Source: Bacteroidota bacterium
GTDB lineage: Bacteria; Bacteroidota; Bacteroidia; NS11-12g; UBA9320
NCBI GenBank assembly: GCA_003484585.1
Contig: DNBZ01000006.1
Location: 1-9,700, forward strand
Length of the DNA: 9,700 nt
Direction of reading: 5' to 3'
The position numbers and the translations under genes were made by a program. The stretch's first letter is position 1. Every line of letters begins with the position of its first letter. Shown here piece after piece: positions 1 through 7,104 of this stretch. The notes beneath the pieces were generated by a model. It had not been told where the DNA came from, did no database searches, and saw nothing but the letters and a program-made list of their open reading frames with translations.

Positions 1-1
1 A

Positions 2-688
2 GATCCAAACGCATATTATAAAGGCGAATTTGGATATTTACTGCTAGACAAAATAAGACTAGACTGGGGAGATAGATATGTAGGGCAAACTTTTTTGGAT
101 TCTGTACTATTATCAAATGATGGATACAACGATATAATCATCAGCGGGTTTACTCAAAGCCCAGCTTACATTACCACTCTAAATACCCCGATTACTCTTA
201 AAGTAGGCGAGACTAAAGCATTATTATTAAAAGTAGATGTGCTAGATACCGTTGGCAAAAACACAGATGTTCTGAAGCTTAAAACCAATGATAAATTTTT
301 CCCTACCAAGCAAATTACGGTAGGCATAAACTATAAGCAAGACTATAGCTTGTGGAAGAAACGTAATTATAAGAAAGCACCTCAGATAGTATTTAGCAAT
401 GAAAAAATACAAATGGGAGAAGTAAAGAGTGGTGCTATTACTAGAAGAAATATAGACATTACTAATTCTGGCAAAACAAACCTTGTAATAAGACGAATAG
501 ATACGGATTGCAGCTGTGCTATAATAGCTCCTTCTAAGCTAGTAATAGCTCCAGGAGAAAGTATAAAAGTTGATGTTAAGTTTGATTCATTGTATAAGAA
601 GGGCTCACAATCTAAAGCCATAACAGTCTACTCTAATGACCCTATAAATCCTGTTAAAAAAATATACGTCCAAGCTGTAGTTTATTAG
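2..688 (+). CDS. DUF1573 domain protein, 5'-truncated by the window edge
   Basis: The frame is open to the first base of the window, so the start lies upstream; the TTG at 95 is only an internal codon. The visible 228 residues contain two immunoglobulin-like beta modules of the DUF1573 (ASPM/SPD-2/Hydin-like) kind. The last, about 392-685, is canonical: a 'MGEVKSG' strand, 'ITNSGKTNLVI', the paired-cysteine motif DCSCA, 'IAPGESIKVDVKF' and the closing 'SNDPINPVKKIYV'. The module before it (about 50-340) keeps the fold pattern (DWGDRYVGQT, LKVGETKALLLKV, LKTND) but has no cysteines. The first codons (DPNAYYKG) resemble the end of a further module, so the whole protein probably has three or more. 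Such proteins are exported in Bacteroidota and their function is mostly unknown. The HtrA gene follows after 37 nt with no clear promoter, so co-transcription is plausible. Family assignment is firm; role is not. Confidence 0.8.
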   Translation, partial: DPNAYYKGEFGYLLLDKIRLDWGDRYVGQTFLDSVLLSNDGYNDIIISGFTQSPAYITTLNTPITLKVGETKALLLKVDVLDTVGKNTDVLKLKTNDKFFPTKQITVGINYKQDYSLWKKRNYKKAPQIVFSNEKIQMGEVKSGAITRRNIDITNSGKTNLVIRRIDTDCSCAIIAPSKLVIAPGESIKVDVKFDSLYKKGSQSKAITVYSNDPINPVKKIYVQAVVY

Positions 689-725
689 GCTTTGAGTTTG
701 GCAACATTTTTGAATAGTTAGAAAT

Positions 726-2150
726 ATGAAAAAAAGTCAGTCTTTACTTTTAGTTGCAGTGTGCCTAATGGCCTCATTTCTAGGTGCATTTGCATATAAA
801 ACTTGGTTTGATACCGATAGCACTATTGTAATAAAACAAAGTGACGAAACGCCCTATCGGAATGTTAATACTTCCGAAATGGCAAACTTAGAGACTGGGT
901 TTATAGATGCATCTAAAAGCAGCACTGCGAGTGTGGTATTTATAAAAACGGAGTCTCAGCAGTATCAATCTAGTGGTTTTTGGGGGTTTGGATTTGATCC
1001 TTTTGGACGTATAGGCAAAGTCGCTAGTACTGGTTCTGGGGTTATTATAAGTGCAGATGGATACATCGTCACAAATAATCACGTAATAGCTAATGCGGAT
1101 AAAATAGATGTAGTACTGAGCAGCAACAAAAAAAGCTACAGTGCTGAGCTAATAGGTGCTGATCCTAGTAGCGATTTGGCTTTACTTAAGGTACAGGCAA
1201 CCGATTTAAAACCGATTAGGTTTACTAATTCTGATGATGTTCAAATAGGTCAGTGGGTACTAGCTGTTGGAAATCCCTTTAATCTGACTAGTACAGTAAC
1301 AGCGGGTATAGTGAGTGCTAAAGGAAGAAATATAAACATCGTAAATAATCAATTTCCGATAGAGTCTTTTATACAAACAGATGCCGCTATTAATCCTGGA
1401 AACAGTGGAGGTGCGTTGGTGAATCTAGAGGGTGACTTGGTAGGCGTAAACACTGCCATAGCCAGCAAAACAGGTAGTTATGTAGGTTACGGATTTGCAA
1501 TACCCAGTAATATAGTGATGAAAACCATTGATGACTTGAGAGAATATGGTGAAGTGCAGCGAGGATTTGTGGGTGTAGACGTAGTAGACATAGATGGTGA
1601 TATAGGGGAGAAACTAGGAAGCAATGGTGTACTCATAAAAAGGATAACCGGGACGAATGATGAGGCAGCTAAAAAGCTAGAAGTGGGTGATGTAATTAGC
1701 AAAATAAATGAGAAAATCATTGACAGTAAATCTACGTTCGATGAACGTATCGCTTACCTTAGACCAGGTGATATAGTAAAGTTTGAGGTTTTTAGAAATG
1801 AAAATAAGATGGAGCTGGAACTTACTTTGGTCAATAAAAACGGTACAACTAAAATCACTAAGAAAGAATCGATAATCAGTGAAACCCTTGGTGGCGAGTT
1901 TGAAGCTATTTCTAAACTAGAAGCTAAAACATTCAGAATAGAAAACGGCGTGAAAGTGACAAATATATCAACAGGTAAACTCCGTAAAATGAATATCAGT
2001 GAAGGTTTTATTTTTGTAAAAGTGAATGGAGAAGCTCAGAATGATCCTGCTCAACTAATAGAGCTCCTAGAGTTTTATAAAGGTCAGGTACGTATAGAAG
2101 GTATTGCCTCTAACGGTAGCACGCAGTTTTTAAGCTTCACGTTTCGGTAG
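726..2150 (+). CDS. htrA: HtrA/Deg-family periplasmic serine protease, trypsin-like domain plus two PDZ domains
   Basis: This is a 474-residue Do/DegP-type protease-chaperone that degrades or refolds misfolded envelope proteins in the periplasm. Residues 6-24 are a hydrophobic signal sequence or N-terminal anchor. The S1C protease domain (about 60-275) has the complete catalytic triad: His119 in TNNHVI, Asp150 in DPSSDLALLKV and Ser227 in NPGNSGGALVN. Asp218-Ala220 and the GYGFAIP segment (254-260) also match the family. PDZ1 (about 278-370) starts at RGFVGVDV and contains KLEVGDVISKING-like residues at 317-329. PDZ2 (about 388-474) is more divergent but keeps GVKVTNI and the ISEGFIFVKVNGE strand-turn. 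A glycine- and phenylalanine-rich stretch (QSSGFWGFGFDPFG, 81-94) corresponds to the LA loop seen in DegP/DegQ. Length is normal for the family. The ATG at 726 places the signal sequence at the N-terminus; no Shine-Dalgarno is seen, which is usual in this phylum. Confidence 0.95.
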   Translation: MKKSQSLLLVAVCLMASFLGAFAYKTWFDTDSTIVIKQSDETPYRNVNTSEMANLETGFIDASKSSTASVVFIKTESQQYQSSGFWGFGFDPFGRIGKVASTGSGVIISADGYIVTNNHVIANADKIDVVLSSNKKSYSAELIGADPSSDLALLKVQATDLKPIRFTNSDDVQIGQWVLAVGNPFNLTSTVTAGIVSAKGRNINIVNNQFPIESFIQTDAAINPGNSGGALVNLEGDLVGVNTAIASKTGSYVGYGFAIPSNIVMKTIDDLREYGEVQRGFVGVDVVDIDGDIGEKLGSNGVLIKRITGTNDEAAKKLEVGDVISKINEKIIDSKSTFDERIAYLRPGDIVKFEVFRNENKMELELTLVNKNGTTKITKKESIISETLGGEFEAISKLEAKTFRIENGVKVTNISTGKLRKMNISEGFIFVKVNGEAQNDPAQLIELLEFYKGQVRIEGIASNGSTQFLSFTFR

Positions 2151-2239
2151 CTCATTTGTTTTCGTTTATTAATGGCATCGGCTTATTAAATGATTACTTT
2201 GACTACCTATCTAAAAAGAAAGGGACTTTTAATGTATAC

Positions 2240-2272
2240 ATTGATTAACCGTTTAAAGAGGGGTTAATCAAT
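2240..2272. terminator. 11-bp perfect inverted repeat between convergent genes, possible bidirectional terminator
   Basis: ATTGATTAACC (2240-2250) is exactly repeated inverted as GGTTAATCAAT (2262-2272) around an 11-nt loop. It lies between the stops of two convergent genes, where a shared terminator is expected. The stem is AT-rich and neither side has an immediate U-tract. On the minus strand a T-rich run (CCCTTTCTTTTT) appears only about 20 nt later. A protein-binding palindrome is an alternative. Confidence 0.4.
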
Positions 2273-2326
2273 CTTGTAAAAATTCTTATAATTATAATAT
2301 CCTGTATTATAAAATAAGCTAAATGA

Positions 2327-3919
2327 CTAGGCCATAGACACTTTGAACTCACTGGTCTCGTGAAATTCTATCTCTGGATTGTTAGATTTGGCCATTTGCA
2401 ATAGATAAGCTGTTTGAGCTAAGTATACTAGATTTTCATCTTTGTCTAGCACCACATCTTGTGGTTTGTATTTTATGAACTCAGCTATCTTGTCTTTATC
2501 TCCCGTCATCCAACACGCTTTGTGGTAGTTTACAGAATCAAATCTAGCTTTGGCATTATACTCGTGCTCTAGTCTATATTGTATAACCTCAAACTGTAAT
2601 TCACCTACTACACCTATTATTTTTCTATTACCAGGTTGTTGTGTAAATAGCTGAGCTACACCTTCATCTGTAAGCTGGTTTAAACCCTTCTCTAGCTGTT
2701 TGCTCTTCATTGGGTCCATATTAACTACCTCTCGGAATAGTTCAGGACTGAAGCTTGGAATCCCTTTAAACACGAGCTCCTCTCCTTCTGTAAGTCCATC
2801 CCCAATTTTGAAATTTCCTGTATCGTATAATCCTACTACATCTCCCGGGTATGCAAATTGAGTTACTTCCTTGCTATCTGCTAAGAAAGTATACGGATTA
2901 CTAAAACGCATCTTTTTACCAGTACGTGGATGAATGTAAAAGGTATTTCTCTCGAAAGTTCCGCTACACACCCTCAGAAATGCAATTCTATCTCGATGAT
3001 TTGGATCTAGATTAGCATGTATTTTAAAAACAAAACCAGTCATTTTTTTCTCGTCTGGTTCTACTTCCCGTTTATCTGTGGGCCGTGGTCTAGGCGATGG
3101 AGCTATTTTTACGAATGTATCTAGCATCTCTTGTACCCCAAAATTATTGAGTGCAGAACCAAAAAATACAGGAGCTAACAGTCCCTCTTCATAAAGCGAA
3201 ACATCAAAAGGCTCAAAAACACCATTGATCAACTCTACATCTTCTCTTAGTTGATTAGCGTCATCCTCTCCTATTATTTTATCTAATCGTTCATCCTCTA
3301 TGTTATCTATTTGTACATAGTCAGCAGCCTTTTTCGTTTTATCCGCTTCAAATAGGTTTAATGAGTTATCGTGGAGAAGAAATACACCTTTGAATCTTCG
3401 CCCCATGTTAATAGGCCAACTAAGTGGTCTTGTGGTGATTTGCAGCTCATTTTCTAACTCTTCTAGTATATCGAAGGGATCTTGACCTTCTCTATCCATT
3501 TTATTTACAAAGATGATAACTGGAGTATTACGCATTCTACATACCTGCATTAGTTTACGAGTTTGGGCCTCTACTCCTTTTGCTACGTCTACTACTAGTA
3601 TTACACTATCTACTGCGGTAAGTGTACGATAGGTGTCTTCAGCAAAATCCTTGTGCCCAGGCGTATCTAAAATATTGATTTTCTTACCCTTGTACTCAAA
3701 ACTCATCACCGAAGTAGCCACCGAAATACCACGCTGCTTCTCTATCTCCATAAAATCGGAAGTCGCAGTTTTTTTAATTTTATTACTCTTTACTGCACCC
3801 GCAGTTTGAATAGCACCCCCAAAAAGTAGAAGCTTCTCCGTAAGCGTAGTTTTACCTGCATCTGGGTGAGAAATGATTCCAAATGTTTTGCGTTTTTCTA
3901 TTTCAGCTTTTAAACTCAT
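2327..3919 (-). CDS. prfC: Peptide chain release factor 3 (RF3), translational GTPase
   Basis: RF3 is a cytosolic GTPase that removes RF1 or RF2 from the ribosome after peptide release. The 530-residue protein matches E. coli RF3 (529 residues) in length and order. G-motifs are all present: P-loop HPDAGKTT (18-25), switch region [11 protein letters not shown] (60-70), DTPGH (85-89), NKMD (139-142) and GSAL (254-257). Family signatures include [41 protein letters not shown] (294-311) and VVGELQFEV (437-445). I chose the ATG at 3919 ([15 protein letters not shown]). The frame is open further upstream to a TTG at 3952, but those 11 residues ([10 protein letters not shown]...) do not resemble RF3. 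The gene stands alone, convergent with htrA and divergent from the isomerase operon. No unusual residues were noticed. Confidence 0.97.
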   Translation of the reverse strand: MSLKAEIEKRKTFGIISHPDAGKTTLTEKLLLFGGAIQTAGAVKSNKIKKTATSDFMEIEKQRGISVATSVMSFEYKGKKINILDTPGHKDFAEDTYRTLTAVDSVILVVDVAKGVEAQTRKLMQVCRMRNTPVIIFVNKMDREGQDPFDILEELENELQITTRPLSWPINMGRRFKGVFLLHDNSLNLFEADKTKKAADYVQIDNIEDERLDKIIGEDDANQLREDVELINGVFEPFDVSLYEEGLLAPVFFGSALNNFGVQEMLDTFVKIAPSPRPRPTDKREVEPDEKKMTGFVFKIHANLDPNHRDRIAFLRVCSGTFERNTFYIHPRTGKKMRFSNPYTFLADSKEVTQFAYPGDVVGLYDTGNFKIGDGLTEGEELVFKGIPSFSPELFREVVNMDPMKSKQLEKGLNQLTDEGVAQLFTQQPGNRKIIGVVGELQFEVIQYRLEHEYNAKARFDSVNYHKACWMTGDKDKIAEFIKYKPQDVVLDKDENLVYLAQTAYLLQMAKSNNPEIEFHETSEFKVSMA

Positions 3920-3928
3920 ACAAGACTG

Positions 3929-3956
3929 CAAGATTAGCACATTAGGTACCAATCAA
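3929..3956 (-). promoter_or_regulatory. Weak candidate promoter of prfC
   Basis: On the minus strand, TAATCTTG (3929-3936) differs by one base from the Bacteroidota -7 consensus TAnnTTTG. A TTG (3954-3956) lies 17 nt further upstream, inside the spacing range accepted for flavobacterial promoters. The box ends only 9 nt before the ATG at 3919, implying a very short or absent 5' leader. The match is imperfect and could be chance in AT-rich DNA. Confidence 0.25.
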
Positions 3957-4107
3957 AAAAGAATACCCTTGATAATTCTATACCACAGTACTCACATTGT
4001 ATAGATGAAAAAAGTATTTCTCATATTTTAATACTATTTCAGTAGCTCAGAGACCTAAATAGATACATTATTATTGTAAATATCAATGCGTAAACATTGT
4101 ATTTTTT

Positions 4108-4115
4108 TACATTTG
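4108..4115 (+). promoter_or_regulatory. Bacteroidota -7 promoter box upstream of the cyclophilin operon
   Basis: TACATTTG (4108-4115, followed by C) is a perfect TAnnTTTG match, the -7 element read by the Bacteroidota primary sigma factor. It ends 5 nt before the ATG at 4121, so transcription would start at or within a few bases of the start codon. No good TTG -33 element lies at the usual 17-23 nt spacing; the nearest trinucleotide there is ATG (4086-4088). The region 3920-4120 holds no gene and must carry the promoters of both divergent genes. Confidence 0.5.
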
Positions 4116-4120
4116 CGGCA

Positions 4121-5002
4121 ATGAAGGTACATCAATTATTAATCGCACTTTTAGTCATAAGTTCTTGCTCTATATTCAAGGGTGAAAAAACTCAAAATAA
4201 AACTGTTTGGGTAAATAGTGAACAATCTGAATGTGCCACTGGCACTTGTTTGCAAGTGAAATATTCTCAAAAGGCTACCGAATGGACTACGCTCAATCAA
4301 AAGATTGAAGGTTTTGAAGCCACCAATGGATTTTTATACCAACTAGAAGTTTCTGAGAATCAAGTACCTAAAGAAGAGGAAGCCACAGATAAACCAACTA
4401 CGAAACTCAAACTAGTAAATTTACAAGCTAAGCATCCAGACTTAAAAGAAGATGGGATGTACGCATATATCAAAACAAGTATAGGAGATATAGTAGGTAA
4501 GCTCTATATCAACAGAGCACCGCTTACCGTTGCCAATTTTGTCGGCTTAGCGGAAGGTACTCTAGAAAATACGGCAAGACCTATTGGTACGCCTTTTTAC
4601 GATAGTCTAATATTCCATAGAGTGATTCCAGGTTTTATGATTCAGGGTGGAGACCCAGATGGTATGGGCAGCGGTGGACCTGGTTATAAGTTTAAAAATG
4701 AGATTCATCCTGAGTTGAAACACAATAAGCCAGGCATATTTAGTATGGCAAATTCTGGACCAAATACCAATGGTAGTCAGTTTTTCATAACTCATAAAGC
4801 TACACCGTGGTTAGATGGTGCTTATAATATATTTGGGGAAGTAGTGCTAGGTCAAAATATAGTAGATGCTATGGGAAATGTACCACGCGGCAGAGGCGAT
4901 AGACCAAATGATCCAATATATATGTCTATAAAAATAATCAGAGTAGGCGATGCGGCTATCAAGTTCAATGCTAACTCTACCTTTAAAATAATGCAAAGGT
5001 GA
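4121..5002 (+). CDS. Cyclophilin-type peptidyl-prolyl cis-trans isomerase lipoprotein with N-terminal DUF4377-like module
   Basis: This 293-residue protein starts with a lipoprotein signal peptide (MKVHQLLIALLVISSC); the lipobox is ISSC with Cys16. Residues about 28-78 (VWVNSE..EC...CLQV...W......IEGFE...GFLYQLEV) resemble DUF4377, a small periplasmic module. Residues 114-276 are a cyclophilin, which isomerises prolyl bonds during envelope protein folding. Active-site residues by alignment to human CypA are Arg167 (FHRVIPGFMIQGGD), Phe172, Met173, Gln175, Phe222 and Trp230. The CypA His126 position is Tyr235 here (WLDGAYNIFG). After Cys16 there is no acidic surface-export signal (SIFKGEK), so it probably faces the periplasm. 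I chose ATG 4121 because it yields a clean lipoprotein signal; an in-frame TTG at 4097 would only add promoter DNA. The stop overlaps the next gene by 4 nt. Cyclophilin call very firm, DUF4377 moderate. Confidence 0.93.
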   Translation: MKVHQLLIALLVISSCSIFKGEKTQNKTVWVNSEQSECATGTCLQVKYSQKATEWTTLNQKIEGFEATNGFLYQLEVSENQVPKEEEATDKPTTKLKLVNLQAKHPDLKEDGMYAYIKTSIGDIVGKLYINRAPLTVANFVGLAEGTLENTARPIGTPFYDSLIFHRVIPGFMIQGGDPDGMGSGGPGYKFKNEIHPELKHNKPGIFSMANSGPNTNGSQFFITHKATPWLDGAYNIFGEVVLGQNIVDAMGNVPRGRGDRPNDPIYMSIKIIRVGDAAIKFNANSTFKIMQR

Positions 5003-5847
5003 GTAGTCCGATAGAGCGAAAGCAATTTAAATTTAAAGGAAGTAAAGAGAAGCTAATTACGGGGGATCTTACCTATGCCAAGTATGCAGGTGAAGTACCT
5101 ATAGTCATCTTTACACATGGTTTCAAAGGATTCAAAGATTGGGGAGCGTGGCCACTAGCGGCAGAAATATTTGCGGTAAAAGGATTACCATTCTTCAAGT
5201 TTAATTTCTCGCATAACGGTACCACACCAGAAAATCTTACAGATTTTAAAGATCTAGAGGCTTTTGGTAATAATAATTTTAAAATAGAATTAGATGATTT
5301 AGGCCTTGTTATAGATTTCCTTGAGAAAAAATCATCATCCTTTGACTTTAGTTGGAACGGTGAGATATTTCTAATAGGACATAGCAGAGGTGGTGCCATA
5401 GCACTGCTAAGAGCTGCCACAGATAAAAGGATAACCAAATGTGCTACTTGGGCTAGCGTATCTGACCTAGAGCGATACCTAGAATTAAAAGAGGTGAATA
5501 GTTGGCGAAAAGATGGTGTGCACCACATACCTAATGCTCGCACAAACGTAGATATGCCTATCTACTTCCAGTTTGTAGATGCATACGCTCAAAATGCTAA
5601 AGAGTTGCACTTAGGCTCTTGCTTAGAAAACATAGACTGCCCACTGCTCATAGTACACGGCGAAAGTGATACCGTAGTACCCTTGACAGACGCACACACT
5701 ATATATAGCGAGGTACATCACTCCATACTAGTAGAGATAGAAGCCGCAGATCATACTTTTAATACCAAACATCCACTCACAGAAAGAAAGATACCAAACG
5801 CATTTGCTGAGTTACTAACGGAAACTATTGAGTTTTTTCAAATGTAA
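4999..5847 (+). CDS. Alpha/beta hydrolase (serine esterase/acylhydrolase-like)
   Basis: This 282-residue alpha/beta-hydrolase has no signal peptide, so it is probably cytosolic. The nucleophile elbow GHSRGG (127-132) gives Ser129. Asp224 (HGESDTVVP) and His252 (AADHTF) complete the triad. The oxyanion-hole HG motif is at His40-Gly41 (IFTHGFKGFKDWGAW). The overall layout, with the TPENLTDFKDLEAFG insert and the TERKIPNAFAELL C-terminus, is that of the uncharacterised Bacteroidota hydrolases often named dienelactone-hydrolase-like; the substrate cannot be read from sequence. It starts with GTG in a GTGA overlap with the preceding isomerase stop, indicating translational coupling. Its TAA stop is followed immediately, in the same frame, by the ATG of the flavoprotein gene. 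The order isomerase-hydrolase-flavoprotein therefore forms one transcription unit. Confidence 0.88.
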   Translation: MSSPIERKQFKFKGSKEKLITGDLTYAKYAGEVPIVIFTHGFKGFKDWGAWPLAAEIFAVKGLPFFKFNFSHNGTTPENLTDFKDLEAFGNNNFKIELDDLGLVIDFLEKKSSSFDFSWNGEIFLIGHSRGGAIALLRAATDKRITKCATWASVSDLERYLELKEVNSWRKDGVHHIPNARTNVDMPIYFQFVDAYAQNAKELHLGSCLENIDCPLLIVHGESDTVVPLTDAHTIYSEVHHSILVEIEAADHTFNTKHPLTERKIPNAFAELLTETIEFFQM

Positions 5848-7068
5848 ATGAGTAAGAGTGTAGCAATAATCGGAGGTGGAGCAGCAGGTTTTTTCACAGC
5901 TATAAACATCGCCGAGCAAAATCCCAATTTAGATGTCACAATATACGAAGGTAGTAACAAGCTACTCACCAAGGTATTAGTCTCTGGTGGTGGAAGATGC
6001 AATGTAACTAATACAATATCGGACCCTATCGAACTTACTAAACAGTATCCCAGAGGTCACGACTTCCTATTACCGGTTTTTGAGCAATTTACTTCTGATG
6101 ATACCGAGCGATGGTTTACAGAACGAGGGGTGCCTTTAAAATGCGAAGACGATGGCCGTAAGTTCCCAAAAACCAATTCCTCTCATACCATATTCAACTG
6201 CTTAACCAATTTAGCTAGTAAGCACAATGTTGTGGTAAAACTGAGTCATAGACTAGAGAATTTTACTCATGTAGAACATGGATGGCAGCTAGAATTCAAT
6301 AGACTAGCCGTGACTTGTGACTACTTAGTTTTATGTACCGGGAGCAGTCCTAGTATTTACAATTTATTAGGTACTAAGGACATTGAAATAGTACCTCCTC
6401 TCCCATCATTGTTCACTTTCAAGGCTAAAGATCATAGTCTAGTAGATCTGGCAGGAGTGAGTGTAGAAAAGTCATCTGTTAGTATAAAAGAAATAAAAAA
6501 TAGCAGTGAAAATGGCCCATTGCTAATAACACATTTAGGGTATAGTGCCCCTGCGGTAATAAAAATTAGTGCTTGGTACGCTAGAGAACTCTCACAGTTG
6601 GACTATCGATTTACACTAGTCATTAATTGGGGCTCTTATGATGCCCATATGCTAAGAGAGCTTTTTAAAAGCTATACGGTAGACAGACCAAAGGAACGAA
6701 TCATGTCTTGGAAAGAACATGGATTATCCAAAAGACTATGGCTTCATCTGTGCCAAGTAGCAGAGCTGAAAGAGTATACTAACTGGTCTGAGATTGGAAA
6801 AAAAGGTATACAGAGATTAACCTCTGCTCTGTGCCAGTTTGAATCTCAAATAGCAGGTAAAAGCACTTTCAAAGAAGAGTTTGTAACAGCTGGGGGAATA
6901 GACCTTAGTGTTGTAGAACCTGATTCATTTAAAATAAAAGGACAGCCCAATTTATATGCTGCTGGTGAGTTACTCAATATAGATGCTGTAACCGGAGGAT
7001 TCAATTTTCAAGCCGCTTGGAGCGGTGCTTTCATAGCTGCTAGAAGCATTGCTTTGCATAGTCAATAG
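5848..7068 (+). CDS. BaiN/HI0933-family NAD(P)/FAD-dependent oxidoreductase
   Basis: This 406-residue cytosolic flavoprotein belongs to the HI0933 (YhiN/BaiN) family. The N-terminal dinucleotide-binding motif IIGGGAAG (7-14) is followed by the acidic residue Glu34 that would bind the FAD ribose. The family hallmark SGGGRCNVTN lies at 46-55. Further signatures are KCEDDGRKFPK (98-108), ALCTG-type VLCTGSS (161-167), GPLLITHLGYSAPAV (223-237), VTAGGIDL (346-353) and the FAD-contacting LYAAGELLNIDAVTGG (369-384) with FNFQAAWSGA. Length is normal for the family. Most members have no known physiological substrate; BaiN in gut clostridia has been linked to bile-acid metabolism, but nothing here supports that role. 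The ATG directly abuts the hydrolase stop with no spacer, so translation probably depends on re-initiation. Confidence 0.93.
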   Translation: MSKSVAIIGGGAAGFFTAINIAEQNPNLDVTIYEGSNKLLTKVLVSGGGRCNVTNTISDPIELTKQYPRGHDFLLPVFEQFTSDDTERWFTERGVPLKCEDDGRKFPKTNSSHTIFNCLTNLASKHNVVVKLSHRLENFTHVEHGWQLEFNRLAVTCDYLVLCTGSSPSIYNLLGTKDIEIVPPLPSLFTFKAKDHSLVDLAGVSVEKSSVSIKEIKNSSENGPLLITHLGYSAPAVIKISAWYARELSQLDYRFTLVINWGSYDAHMLRELFKSYTVDRPKERIMSWKEHGLSKRLWLHLCQVAELKEYTNWSEIGKKGIQRLTSALCQFESQIAGKSTFKEEFVTAGGIDLSVVEPDSFKIKGQPNLYAAGELLNIDAVTGGFNFQAAWSGAFIAARSIALHSQ

Positions 7069-7104
7069 TGAATTTGATTTTTTTTAACGAGATTTGTATC
7101 CCTC

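Noticed and set aside
95..97. TTG as the start of the DUF1573 gene
   Set aside because: The same frame is open to position 2 and encodes sequence that continues the beta module, so the gene begins outside the window.
382..621. 79-codon minus-strand frame inside the DUF1573 gene, and similar frames inside htrA and the cyclophilin gene
   Set aside because: These are antisense shadows with no recognisable domains.
3920..3952. N-terminal extension of RF3 from TTG 3952
   Set aside because: The extra 11 residues do not resemble RF3, and the ATG at 3919 gives the usual family N-terminus and length.
4097..4120. N-terminal extension of the cyclophilin from TTG 4097
   Set aside because: It would translate through a perfect -7 promoter box and spoil a clean lipoprotein signal peptide that begins at ATG 4121.
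5073..5543. 156-codon open frame on the minus strand inside the hydrolase gene
   Set aside because: It lies wholly antisense to a gene with a clear catalytic triad, its translation matches no family I recognise, and it has no promoter or start context. It is a shadow of the real frame.
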